From Candidatus Saccharimonadota bacterium (GTDB lineage: Bacteria > Patescibacteriota > Saccharimonadia > Saccharimonadales > UBA4665): a DNA stretch of 64,000 nucleotides. The stretch is from contig JAQGGZ010000006.1 in NCBI GenBank assembly GCA_028289125.1, forward strand, positions 104,629-168,628, read 5' to 3'. A model generated the notes under the pieces. The model searched no databases, was not told where the DNA came from, and saw only the letters and a program-made list of their open reading frames with translations. Positions 30,227-38,381 of the stretch are shown in pieces. The position numbers and the translations under genes were made by a program. Each line of letters starts with the position of its first letter. Positions within the stretch are counted from its first letter, which is position 1.

Positions 30227-31465
30227 ATGCGCAATAAACTCCATACGTTCAAAAAACGCTCTGCTATCGTCCGCAAACGGCACATCCGTCGGTTCCGGAT
30301 TTTTTCAAAGCACCCTGTCGCCGTACCGGTGTTCACTTTCCTGGCCCTTAGCCTCATTACGATCGGTATCGGTCTTTTTGTGCACCTTCGTAGTGACGGC
30401 AAGATCGTCGATGCCCGCGTGGTGATCATCTCTCAGGAGCGGGGGAAGCAGCAGGTCGTACCGAGCCGTGAGTCGACCGTCGGGCAGCTGTTAAGCAGAC
30501 TGGATATCAAACTCAACCAGGGTGATGTCGTCGAGCCGGCGCTATCGACCAGGATTGACCAGGATCAGTTCCGTATCAATATCTATCGTGCCCGTCCGGT
30601 TGAAATCATCGATAACGGTGCGCGGACGTTTGCCCAGAGCGCCGCGACGACGTCACGCAGTATCGCTAACCAATCCGGCGTTACGACGTACGCCGAAGAT
30701 GACATCGTCGCGCGACCAGTCGACAACTTCGTCGAACAGAAGGCTATCGGCCAGCAAATCAGTATCAAACGGGCTACTCCCATAAACGTCAATCTGTACG
30801 GCACCGCCATCACCACCCGCACCCAGGCCAAAACCGTTGGTGACATGCTGAAAGAAAAGAAAATAATCCTCGCCAAAGATGACCAGGTGACACCGGCCGC
30901 AGATCAGCCGATAGCGCCGGGCCAGCAGATATTCATCGTCCGTAACGGCACGACGCTGACCACTGAGACGCAGGTGATCGACGCTCCCGTCCAGACCATC
31001 AATGACCCTAACCTGGCCTACGGTACGACGGCGGTGCGTCAGCAGGGATCGCCTGGACAGCAGGTGGTGACGTATCAGGTCATTACGGCCAACGGTAAGG
31101 AAACCGGCCGGACTGTCATCCAGGCCGTGGTGACGACCCAGCCGGTGACTAAGATCGTCGCGCAAGGTACCAACCTCGCCGGTAGCAAGGGTGACATGGC
31201 TCGGGCCGGCATCGCACCGTCTGACTACACGTATGTCGATTACATCATTACCAAGGAGTCACACTGGAACCCGTCCGCCCGCAACGCCAGTAGCGGGGCT
31301 TATGGTCTGTGTCAGGCATTGCCGGGCAGCAAGATGGCTTCCGCCGGTTCCGACTGGGCCACCAACCCGGTCACCCAGCTGAAGTGGTGTGACGGCTACG
31401 CCAAAGGCCGCTATGGCAGCTGGGCTAACGCATATCGATACTGGCTTAACAATCATTACTGGTAA
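30227..31465 (+). CDS. Rpf/Apf-like muralidase with DUF348 and G5 domains
   Basis: About 412 residues: basic N-terminus, membrane/signal helix (about 35-55), DUF348-type repeats (about 75-235), a G5 domain (about 265-335, VVTYQVITANGKETGRTV) and a lysozyme-like C-terminal domain with the catalytic Glu in YIITKESHWNP and GAYGLCQALPGSKM. The layout matches actinobacterial resuscitation-promoting factor RpfB. It should cleave peptidoglycan outside the membrane during growth, or act on the host wall. TGGTACAAT (30147-30155) leaves a 65-nt leader. ATG 30227 is preferred to the TTG at 30197; GAGG lies upstream, though at long spacing. Confidence 0.88.
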   Translation: MRNKLHTFKKRSAIVRKRHIRRFRIFSKHPVAVPVFTFLALSLITIGIGLFVHLRSDGKIVDARVVIISQERGKQQVVPSRESTVGQLLSRLDIKLNQGDVVEPALSTRIDQDQFRINIYRARPVEIIDNGARTFAQSAATTSRSIANQSGVTTYAEDDIVARPVDNFVEQKAIGQQISIKRATPINVNLYGTAITTRTQAKTVGDMLKEKKIILAKDDQVTPAADQPIAPGQQIFIVRNGTTLTTETQVIDAPVQTINDPNLAYGTTAVRQQGSPGQQVVTYQVITANGKETGRTVIQAVVTTQPVTKIVAQGTNLAGSKGDMARAGIAPSDYTYVDYIITKESHWNPSARNASSGAYGLCQALPGSKMASAGSDWATNPVTQLKWCDGYAKGRYGSWANAYRYWLNNHYW

Positions 31466-31469
31466 ACCG

Positions 31470-32276
31470 ATGTCTGACTTACCGTTTGCTAAAAAATCAT
31501 TAGGACAGCACTGGCTGACCGACCAGACCAGCCTACAAGCCATGGTCACGGCGGCTCAGGTTGAGGCCGACGATACGGTGCTTGAAATCGGGCCAGGTGT
31601 AGGAACGCTGACGAGGGAACTGATCGGAATTGTCAAACAGGTGGTCGCCGTCGAGTTCGATAGCGCCCTTGCCAAGGCATTGCCGTCCGTCGTGCCGGCC
31701 GATAATTTGCAGGTCGTCGAATCGGATATCCTACGGTTTGATTACACGGCCTTGCCGCCGGACTATAAGGTGGTGGCTAACATTCCGTACTATCTGACGA
31801 GCAATCTGATCAGGCAGCTGTCGGAAACGAGCAATCAGCCACGCACCGCGGCGCTCCTGGTGCAGAAAGAAGTCGCCCAGCGCGTTGCGGCCAAACCAGG
31901 TGATATGTCGCTGCTCAGCGTCACGGCGCAGTATTACTGGAACGTCTCGGTCGGCATGCTGGTTCCGGCCAAGCTGTTTACGCCGCCGCCGAAAGTCGAT
32001 TCACAGATCCTTATCTTAGAACGCCGCGACGGGCCGTTGTTCGATGACGTCGACGTCAGACGGTTCTTCCGCCTGGTCAAAGCCGGCTTCAGTGAACGCC
32101 GCAAGACACTGCTTAACTCGCTCAGCGGCGGACTTCGCCTCGACAAGCCGACCGTGCAGAATCTGCTGGACGCATCAGGCATCGAGGCTCGTTTGCGCCC
32201 GCAAAACTTGTCGCTCGAAAACTGGCATGACATCTATAAAAATGCTATAATACAGGTTGATGGGGCTGAATTTTAA
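31470..32276 (+). CDS. ksgA: 16S rRNA A1518/A1519 dimethyltransferase
   Basis: About 268 residues; a SAM-dependent Rossmann enzyme that dimethylates two adjacent adenines in helix 45 of 16S rRNA. Motifs: SLGQHWLTD, EIGPGVGTLT, VEFDSALA and the catalytic NIPYYLTS. Start ATG 31470 is 5 nt after the muralidase stop; an earlier in-frame start inside that gene is not needed by the family. Its last 15 nt overlap the 5' end of tmRNA, and the tmRNA promoter lies inside its coding sequence. Confidence 0.95.
   Translation: MSDLPFAKKSLGQHWLTDQTSLQAMVTAAQVEADDTVLEIGPGVGTLTRELIGIVKQVVAVEFDSALAKALPSVVPADNLQVVESDILRFDYTALPPDYKVVANIPYYLTSNLIRQLSETSNQPRTAALLVQKEVAQRVAAKPGDMSLLSVTAQYYWNVSVGMLVPAKLFTPPPKVDSQILILERRDGPLFDDVDVRRFFRLVKAGFSERRKTLLNSLSGGLRLDKPTVQNLLDASGIEARLRPQNLSLENWHDIYKNAIIQVDGAEF
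32243..32251 (+). promoter_or_regulatory. tmRNA promoter inside ksgA
   Basis: TGCTATAAT, a perfect extended -10, lies within the last codons of ksgA. Predicted +1 is 32258, 4 nt before the mature tmRNA end. Confidence 0.75.
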
Positions 32277-32650
32277 GCTCGACGTTGGACTTTATCGGTT
32301 AGATCAGCAGGTCGCTTGTCAGCGTCATAGACGAAACTTCTTTAACTGCAAAAGTCAAAGAACAGCTCGTAGCAAGTTGGGGAAACTTCAGTTTCCGCAG
32401 CCCTGCTATGGCTATCGCCTAGTTTTACACTAAGCAGTGCATTTGATGCGACACCAATAGCGTCATCGCATTTTATACTTTTGGTTGCTCCATGATGACC
32501 GTTCATCATCGTGGCTAAGACTAGAACTTTGGAATCTGGCCGTTTGTCCGTTTAGAAACCGGATTCCAAGACACTAAAATGGACTAAACCTGTAGGAAGA
32601 CTAATCAGATGAACCGGCGGACCGGGGGGCGGTACCCCGCAGCTCCACCA
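32262..32650 (+). ncRNA. ssrA: tmRNA (transfer-messenger RNA)
   Basis: A 389-nt RNA with tRNA-like ends: 5' GGGGCTG pairs with 3' CAGCTCC followed by ACCA, and a T-arm around GGGGGGCGGTACCCC. The resume context ATAGAC resembles the E. coli ATAGTC. The reading frame from GAA (32333) encodes a 29-residue tag that begins ETSLTAKVKEQLVAS, ends FRSPAMAIA and stops at TAG (32420-32422). It rescues stalled ribosomes and marks the nascent chains for proteolysis. The tag is longer than the usual 8-20 residues but ends in the expected hydrophobic/Ala residues. Resume codon and tag are inferred. Confidence 0.93.
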
Positions 32651-32688
32651 AGAAAAGCGCTCGACTATTATGTCGAGCTTTTTTCTTG
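32651..32688 (+). terminator. Intrinsic terminator of tmRNA
   Basis: Stem GCTCGAC / GTCGAGC with loop TATTAT and a T6 run; outer AAGAAAA / TTTTCTT extends the pairing. Confidence 0.85.
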
Positions 32689-32775
32689 GTTGTAAATTGA
32701 TGAGGGTACCACCCGAGAGGGTGAGAAGACCCAGCGGGTCTTCGAGGATGCAATAAAGTCTGTATACTATTTGTA

Positions 32776-33762
32776 ATGAGTTTTATATTTCCCGATAAGC
32801 TAAAGGCTGGTGACGAGGTTCGTGTGATAAGTCCCTCACGTTCACTATCAATTATTAGCGAAGAAACACGCCGTATCGCGAATGAGCGTTTCGATGAGCT
32901 TGGCTTAAAGCTTAGCTTTGGTAAGCACGTTGAAGAAATTGATGACTTCAATTCAAGTAGCGTTGCTTCACGTCTAGAAGACCTGCACGAAGCATTTGCT
33001 GACCCCAATGTAAAAGGTATCTTGACCGTTGTAGGCGGTTTTAATTCCAATCAATTACTGCGAGGAATTGACTGGGAGCTTATAAAGGCTAACCCTAAAA
33101 TTTTCTGCGGCTTCTCGGACATAACAGCACTAAATAACTCAATTTTAGCTAAGACAGGGTTAGTGACCTATTCAGGTATTCATTATTCGACTTTTGGAAT
33201 GAAACAACATTTTGACTACCTCCTAGAGTATTTCCAAAAGGCTGTAATGAGTGATGAGCCGATAGACGTAAAGCCTAGTAAGGAATGGACAGACGACCTG
33301 TGGTTCTTAGACCAGGAAAATAGAAAACCTATTCCCAACGAGGGGTGGTTAGTGATCCACGAAGGCCAAGCAGAAGGTAGTATTCGCGGGGGCAATCTAT
33401 GCACTTTCAACCTATTGCAAGGAACCGAGTATATGCCTGATCTTAATAACACTATTCTGTTTCTTGAAGATGACGAGGAATCATTGCCTCATCACTTTGA
33501 CCGTAACTTAGTATCGCTTATTCAGCAGCCTAGCTTTTCAGGTGTGAAAGCTATCGTAATCGGTCGGTTCCAGGGTGCAAGCAAAATGACGAATGATTTA
33601 CTGCTACAAATGATTGAAAGCAAAGCAGAGTTGAAAAATATACCAGTTATTGCCAATGTAGATTTTGGACACACGAATACAATTATCACTTATCCAATCG
33701 GAGGTGAGGTTGATATTAAAGCTGATAATAACATGCCCTCAATCGTCATTACGAAGCATTAA
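32776..33762 (+). CDS. S66 family peptidase (LD-carboxypeptidase / MccF-like)
   Basis: A 328-residue serine peptidase. The nucleophile is in FCGFSDITALNN (S-D-I-T motif), preceded by VVGGFNSNQLL; the late Glu/His dyad is in FLEDDEE and NVDFGHTNT. S66 members either trim L,D-bonds of recycled muropeptides or inactivate microcin C-type toxins (MccF). The gene is clearly AT-richer than its neighbours and lies right after ssrA, a frequent integration site, so recent acquisition is likely. A TATACT box gives a 1-nt leader. Confidence 0.88.
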   Translation: MSFIFPDKLKAGDEVRVISPSRSLSIISEETRRIANERFDELGLKLSFGKHVEEIDDFNSSSVASRLEDLHEAFADPNVKGILTVVGGFNSNQLLRGIDWELIKANPKIFCGFSDITALNNSILAKTGLVTYSGIHYSTFGMKQHFDYLLEYFQKAVMSDEPIDVKPSKEWTDDLWFLDQENRKPIPNEGWLVIHEGQAEGSIRGGNLCTFNLLQGTEYMPDLNNTILFLEDDEESLPHHFDRNLVSLIQQPSFSGVKAIVIGRFQGASKMTNDLLLQMIESKAELKNIPVIANVDFGHTNTIITYPIGGEVDIKADNNMPSIVITKH

Positions 33763-33889
33763 GTATATTAGTGGTGTGCCCTTCGGGTTTATAAGCTAAC
33801 CTGTTGCGCTGTTCCTCCTGTTTGTAGTCGAGATAATGTTTACCGATTATAGACTGCCAACGTTTGAGTTCTTCAGTGATGGGGTGCAA
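33749..33889 (-). CDS. Possible small protein or gene remnant (46 codons)
   Basis: A short frame opening at TTG 33889, 17 nt after the PAP2 stop, has protein-like composition: HPITEELKRWQ, IIGKHYLDYKQEEQRNRL, YKPEGHTT. There is no strong ribosome-binding site. It overlaps the S66 gene tail by 14 nt. It could be a small conserved protein or the end of a larger broken gene. Confidence 0.3.
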   Translation of the reverse strand: MHPITEELKRWQSIIGKHYLDYKQEEQRNRLAYKPEGHTTNILNAS

Positions 33890-33905
33890 ACTATTTTCAT
33901 TGGTT

Positions 33906-34559
33906 CTACAAAATATCTTTTAACGGCCTTTTTGTTTTAAAGTGATGCAGTAATTTTGCGATTCCTAGTACCAGGACTGTGCTGGCGCACCAACCGCCCA
34001 TGACATCGGAAGGGTAATGCACGCCAAGGTAAAGTCTGGAATAACCGACTGCTAAGACGAATAAACTTCCAAAGATGATTGCCGGCCATCGCCAACGTGT
34101 ATCCCACAAAATTATTACGACGGCCAAGGCGACGGCACTGCTGGACATGGCATGACCGCTAGGGAAAGAGTAACTGGTCTCTAACACTGAAGGATGCCAT
34201 AAACTGGGACGTACCCGATGAAACAACGTTTTCAGAATAACATTAGCAACACTGGCACCTGCAACACAGCAAAGTAAGAATACGGCGTCATATCGCCGCT
34301 TGCGTACCCATAACAAGATGACTGCCAGGACGGTGACCGGGCCGAGTACCGCGGCGCTACCTAACGTGGTAAAAAACAAAAATACGGAATCGTAAAAATG
34401 AGTGGCGTGTAAGTGGATCCAGTGCAGGAATGCACTGTCAAAAAATATAGGTTGGCTCTTTACGCTAACCGCTAAAACGATGAACGCCAACAACGCTAAA
34501 ACGATAACGATGGTTTCATACGGCGATTTGTGCGGTGAATGTAAATTAGGCTTTTTCAT
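33906..34559 (-). CDS. PAP2-family membrane phosphatase
   Basis: A 217-residue six-helix protein with the three PAP2 motifs: K-x6-RP (KTLFHRVRP), PSGH (SFPSGHAMSS) and SR-x5-H-x3-D (SRLYLGVHYPSD). It dephosphorylates lipid phosphates such as undecaprenyl pyrophosphate or phosphatidic acid on the outer face of the membrane. Its start overlaps the stop of the upstream DUF347-type gene by 4 nt, so both are in the PadR-controlled transcript. Confidence 0.92.
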   Translation of the reverse strand: MKKPNLHSPHKSPYETIVIVLALLAFIVLAVSVKSQPIFFDSAFLHWIHLHATHFYDSVFLFFTTLGSAAVLGPVTVLAVILLWVRKRRYDAVFLLCCVAGASVANVILKTLFHRVRPSLWHPSVLETSYSFPSGHAMSSSAVALAVVIILWDTRWRWPAIIFGSLFVLAVGYSRLYLGVHYPSDVMGGWCASTVLVLGIAKLLHHFKTKRPLKDIL

Positions 34560-35317
34560 TCGGCGTCGTTTTTTATGGTGTCACGTTTAGTATGGCTGAG
34601 ATACGTTATTAATCCTAGAATCGCCACGAGAAATATAGCACTCGTAGCAGTCGTTCCAAGTCCGAGCCCACCGGCATCCGTAGGCTGGGATAGCAGATCG
34701 CCGAGCGATGCGCCGAGGGGACGCGTAAGGATATATGCCAGCCAGAAACTCAGCACCGCATTCAGTTTGAAACGCAGGTGCGCTACGGTAATAGCAGCGA
34801 TAACAACGGCAAATATCAGCAGGGAGACCAGATAACCTAAGTTCAGCTTTTCGGCTATCAAGTCACCCGTGGCGGTCCCGAGGGCGAACGTGAAGAGAAT
34901 CGCTAGCCAGTAATAAGCCTCGCGGCGCGTGGTTTTAATACTATGGATCGATAAAGTACCTTCAGACTTGTACCAGGCGGCGAATGTCAGGGCCAGCGCA
35001 ATACTGAATGCAATGGTGGAAGTAACAAGTGAGACCTTAAAGTTATCTGTCAGATTATCAGTTATAAGTGTACCCACGATACTTAACAGGACCACGGCAA
35101 TCCAGTATACGGCAGCGACATATTTCTTCAGACTGAACTGAACGATCAGTGCCACGACCAGCAGGGCACCCATGAGATAGGTAGTGTTGGTCAGCCCCAG
35201 GCCGAGGTTGCCGATCAGATTGTCGGCAGCCGTCTCCCCGACGGTAGTGCAAAGGATTTTGATAATCCAAAAATAGAGCGTAATTTCGGGTACTTTATTT
35301 AGCATATTCCGTATCAT
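34556..35317 (-). CDS. COG4705/DUF347-type integral membrane protein
   Basis: A 253-residue protein with about eight helices in four related helix pairs. It carries the repeated signature KVPEITLYFWIIK...TTVGETAAD, ...TLITDNLTDN, ...TATGDLIAEKL and ...GASLGDLLSQP, as in the DUF347 repeat family. The function of this family is not established; membrane transport is a guess. It diverges from a PadR-family repressor gene across a 25-nt palindrome. AAGGAG lies about 13 nt upstream of ATG. Confidence 0.85.
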   Translation of the reverse strand: MIRNMLNKVPEITLYFWIIKILCTTVGETAADNLIGNLGLGLTNTTYLMGALLVVALIVQFSLKKYVAAVYWIAVVLLSIVGTLITDNLTDNFKVSLVTSTIAFSIALALTFAAWYKSEGTLSIHSIKTTRREAYYWLAILFTFALGTATGDLIAEKLNLGYLVSLLIFAVVIAAITVAHLRFKLNAVLSFWLAYILTRPLGASLGDLLSQPTDAGGLGLGTTATSAIFLVAILGLITYLSHTKRDTIKNDAE

Positions 35318-35337
35318 CAGGCAATTTGGCTCCTTGC

Positions 35338-35362
35338 TTATATAACGTACTACGTTATATAA
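35338..35362. promoter_or_regulatory. Perfect 25-nt palindromic operator for the PadR regulator
   Basis: TTATATAACGTA, a single C, then TACGTTATATAA. It lies between the divergent DUF347-type and PadR genes. The PadR -10 box TATAAT (35358-35363) overlaps the right arm, so bound repressor would block its own promoter and very likely the divergent one. Confidence 0.8.
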
Positions 35363-35370
35363 TTGCAGAT

Positions 35371-35709
35371 ATGAAGAAGCAATACAACCAGCTTCCGCAA
35401 GTGGCCTTCAGTATATTGCTAGCATTAAGCCTCAGACCTCGGCATGGCTATGAAATCATGCAGCAGGTCGCCGAAGACTCGGATGGCAAACTGACACTCA
35501 GCCCCGGCACCTTATACGGCAGCATCAAACAACTGCGCGAGCGACGGTTGATAGAAGAGCAGACGGCAACCAGTGACAGCCGCCGCCGCTACTATTATTT
35601 GACCGATCTGGGACGTAAATCTTTGGAATCTGAACTGGAGCACTACGAGCGAAGTCTGATTCTGGCCCGCAAGCGACAAGTGCTGGGAGATTCTGGGGTG
35701 CAAGTATGA
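35371..35709 (+). CDS. PadR-family transcriptional regulator
   Basis: About 112 residues: a winged-helix PadR domain (FSILLALSLRPRHGYEIMQQV, LSPGTLYGSIKQL, RRRYYYLTDLGRKSL) with a short C-terminal dimerisation helix. It probably represses itself and the divergent membrane-protein operon through the palindrome at 35338. ATG 35371 is chosen because TATAAT ends 7 nt before it; an in-frame upstream TTG at 35326 lies outside the transcript. The stop overlaps the next start (ATGA). Confidence 0.92.
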   Translation: MKKQYNQLPQVAFSILLALSLRPRHGYEIMQQVAEDSDGKLTLSPGTLYGSIKQLRERRLIEEQTATSDSRRRYYYLTDLGRKSLESELEHYERSLILARKRQVLGDSGVQV

Positions 35710-36329
35710 AACTTATAAATGTGTATAGAAAGGTTCTGGGTGCATACCCAAAGTCATACCAAAAGGACTATGCAGGCGAAATGGTCCGGACTCTCGAAGA
35801 CATGCTGCATGAGGAACCAAAGATAACTAAAAGAGCGAGAATATGGACAACCGCTTTTGCCGAGTTACCAATCTATGTAGTAAAACTGAATGCGGCTGTA
35901 CTGGGACGGTCTTATGCATTAGATACGCCTGATTATGTAAAACGCAATGCCGCTGTAAGTATCGCGTGTGTCGTTCCATTCCTAGCCCTGCTGTCTATCA
36001 ATGAGTTGGATCCGTCTGTACTCCCAACTGCGCCCAGATGGACCGATACATACCAGTTTTTGGCAATAGGTTTGCCTGTTTTGGCATTCCTATTGTGCGC
36101 GGCAACTGTCATGCGCTGGTTTTTCGTGAGGCGGATGAGCGGGACAAGGTCAAGCAACAATACGCTGGTGGATATTAAACACAACTGGCCGGTCGTACTT
36201 GTCGGCAGCTTTGCTTTCATAATCGTATTATTTATGGTTGGGCATGACAGCGTGCACTGTCTAACCGATAATCCTGTCAATGCGCTACACAATCCTAGGG
36301 CCACCCTCCAATGTATAGAGAAAGATTAG
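35706..36329 (+). CDS. Membrane protein co-transcribed with PadR
   Basis: A 207-residue protein that I do not recognise by family. The N-terminal 75 residues are amphipathic and cytosolic (YRKVLGAYPKSYQKDYAGEM, TLEDML), followed by about three membrane helices (78-100, 110-135, 160-180) and a short Cys-containing tail. The N-terminus resembles the cytosolic lead-in of permease-like proteins often encoded behind PadR genes. A 4-nt overlap with padR indicates coupled expression. Confidence 0.7.
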   Translation: MKLINVYRKVLGAYPKSYQKDYAGEMVRTLEDMLHEEPKITKRARIWTTAFAELPIYVVKLNAAVLGRSYALDTPDYVKRNAAVSIACVVPFLALLSINELDPSVLPTAPRWTDTYQFLAIGLPVLAFLLCAATVMRWFFVRRMSGTRSSNNTLVDIKHNWPVVLVGSFAFIIVLFMVGHDSVHCLTDNPVNALHNPRATLQCIEKD

Positions 36330-36353
36330 TGATTCAAAAGTAGCAGCGATACT

Positions 36354-37415
36354 TTAATCATCGATAGTAGGCTCCGCACTCCGCCGTCGCAGCTTCCGCA
36401 ACTTACTGCGCTGCTGTTGTTTCTGTGCCAAGGTTATCCGTTTAGCCTTCTCGGCCGTCAGCTGCAGTTCCCGGCTCATTTTCAGATAATTATCGTAGTG
36501 AGCCTGGCTCAACCGGCCGTCAGCAAGCGCTTGTCGGATGGCGCACCCGTCTTCGGTCGTGTGGCCACAGTTACTGTACCGGCACTCGGTCATCAGTTCG
36601 GCGACGTCTTCAAAAGTTTCTTCCAATTCTTCCTCGGTGCCCCAGAGCTGTAACTCTCGGATGCCGGGAGTGTCTATGAGCAGCCCACCGCCTTTGAGTC
36701 GGAACAGTTCGCGGTGTGTCGTGGTGTGACGGCCGGTGCTGTCTGCTTCGCGGACTGCCCCCGTATCCTGGACTACCTTGCCGAAGAGATAGTTGGTAAT
36801 CGTCGACTTACCGACCCCAGACGAACCGAGTAGGACTGCGGTCTGGCCAGGCTTTATCAGGGCAACTATATCGTCCATGCCTTGTCCGGTACTGGCACTG
36901 CAGATGATCGTGGGAATATGCAGATCTTTTAACTGGTCAGTGAATACGCTCATATCGTCCACCTGGTCGGCTTTGTTTAGGACGAGGACGGCCTGGATAT
37001 TGTTGTCCTGAAGCTGGAAGAGGTAGCGCTCAATCCGTTTGACGCTGAAGTCATTGTCCAGAGACTGGACGATAAGGGCGACGTCGACGTTGGTCGCCAG
37101 GATCTGACGTTCCGCTCGCTCGCCGGCATGTTTGCGGCTGATCTCGCTCGTACGCGGCAGGACGGCTTCTATGGTGGCGGTTTCCGCCCCGCTTAATGCG
37201 ACTGCAACCCAGTCGCCCACTTTCGGACGCTCCGTGGCTTCGCTGGTAAACAGCAGTTTGCCACTCAGTTCGGCTTGTCGTTCCTCGGGAGTCGCAATTT
37301 GAAGCACAGAACCGAAGTCGGCTATGACGCGGGCAGGTATGCAGTCAGAACGGGCCAGCGCTTCCCATGCGAAGCCGAGAGTATCGTTCCATCCAAAAGG
37401 CGTGAGTCGGTGCAT
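36354..37415 (-). CDS. rsgA: Ribosome small-subunit GTPase RsgA
   Basis: A 353-residue circularly permuted GTPase: N-terminal OB-fold, G4-type LNKAD before the P-loop GSSGVGKST (near residue 200), G3 DTPGI, and a C-terminal zinc knuckle with CRYSNCGHTTEDGCAI. It acts in late 30S maturation. A basic C-terminal extension (KRITLAQKQQQRSKLRKLRRR) adds about 20 residues. It is a single-gene unit. Confidence 0.95.
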   Translation of the reverse strand: MHRLTPFGWNDTLGFAWEALARSDCIPARVIADFGSVLQIATPEERQAELSGKLLFTSEATERPKVGDWVAVALSGAETATIEAVLPRTSEISRKHAGERAERQILATNVDVALIVQSLDNDFSVKRIERYLFQLQDNNIQAVLVLNKADQVDDMSVFTDQLKDLHIPTIICSASTGQGMDDIVALIKPGQTAVLLGSSGVGKSTITNYLFGKVVQDTGAVREADSTGRHTTTHRELFRLKGGGLLIDTPGIRELQLWGTEEELEETFEDVAELMTECRYSNCGHTTEDGCAIRQALADGRLSQAHYDNYLKMSRELQLTAEKAKRITLAQKQQQRSKLRKLRRRSAEPTIDD

Positions 37416-37458
37416 TAGTTAAGTGTAGCGCATGACGGCCCGTAATGCTCATGGCAAA

Positions 37459-37487
37459 TTGACAGATTGACATAAACATGTCAACAT
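37459..37487 (+). promoter_or_regulatory. Promoter with perfect -35 box
   Basis: TTGACA (37459-37464), 17-nt spacer ending TGT, then CAACAT (37482-37487), 6 nt before ATG 37494. A second TTGACA at 37467 and the TGACATAAACATGTCA palindrome (37468-37483) overlap the spacer and could be an operator. Confidence 0.7.
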
Positions 37488-37493
37488 CTTCTG

Positions 37494-38381
37494 ATGACAG
37501 AAATAGCGGTAGCCAGTCCTTTATTGCCGGCCAGGTTAGCTTTGGCCGGCGGCATCGAAGCGCACCATGGTTTCTTGGAGGAAAACGGATTCAACGGGGG
37601 CCTCGAACTCCATCCGATGCGTGGTTCCCGGCTTGCCCGGGAGATTGACCACGCCGGTCCGGAAGACGCCGAATTAGTCGGCCAAGTACTGAGATCTGCT
37701 CACCAAAGCTATCTGAGCACCGCCGAAGGCATGGTCCCGCACAAGAGCGTCAGCGAACTCATGACGCTGGGTAAGGCGCTGATCGTATTCTCAACCGCTG
37801 GCGCTTCGGTAGACAAAATCCAAGGCTATGCTCAAAGGGTCGACAGGACCGATATTCCGGTGGTCATGTACCCGGAAATCGGTTGCGGGCCAGCCGAGCA
37901 CGGCGTCCGGTATCCATTGTTCCAGCCGAACGTACGCGTGCTGAAGAAATGGGGCATATCTACGACTGAAGAGGTGATAGACCGGGCAGTTGATAAACGA
38001 TTCAGAGGTATCGCCTGGGACGGCTATCATTATTTACGCCGGGATGCTGAAGGCAGGGAGATGGAAGACTGGTGGGAGGCATTGCCAAGATACTTAAGCA
38101 GCCAGACTTTGCCGGTGGTTGAAGCGCACGTCTCGATCGGACGAACCGATCGCCATGAGGAAAGTGACCTTATGTTGGCCACGACAGATGAGTTGGACGT
38201 ATTCTTACGCTCACCGCGCGATATCGGTAGGACTGTAACTGGACGGATGTTACGGATGATCCATGACGGGTCAGCTGGCGATATGCGGTATGTCGTCGAA
38301 GCCGTGCCTCCGAAAGATATGTCACGGACAGAAGGCCTCCGTACGCTTGCGACCAATCTCGCCATATTCCTAGACGATTAA
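37494..38381 (+). CDS. Hypothetical protein, possible TIM-barrel enzyme
   Basis: A 295-residue soluble protein that I do not recognise. Spaced beta-strand-like segments ending in charged residues (GGLELHPMRG, ALIVFSTAG, IPVVMYPEIGCG, FRGIAWDGYHY, LPVVEAHVSIGR) suggest a TIM barrel, possibly of the xylose isomerase-like class; the E/H pairs could bind a metal. The gene is predicted to be leaderless from a strong promoter with an internal palindrome, so it may be regulated. It converges on the SDR gene with a 4-nt overlap. Confidence 0.65.
   Translation: MTEIAVASPLLPARLALAGGIEAHHGFLEENGFNGGLELHPMRGSRLAREIDHAGPEDAELVGQVLRSAHQSYLSTAEGMVPHKSVSELMTLGKALIVFSTAGASVDKIQGYAQRVDRTDIPVVMYPEIGCGPAEHGVRYPLFQPNVRVLKKWGISTTEEVIDRAVDKRFRGIAWDGYHYLRRDAEGREMEDWWEALPRYLSSQTLPVVEAHVSIGRTDRHEESDLMLATTDELDVFLRSPRDIGRTVTGRMLRMIHDGSAGDMRYVVEAVPPKDMSRTEGLRTLATNLAIFLDD

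Noticed and set aside
35326..35370. Longer N-terminus for PadR (TTG 35326)
   Set aside because: The extension runs through the operator and -10 box; the family starts near the MKKQYNQ segment.
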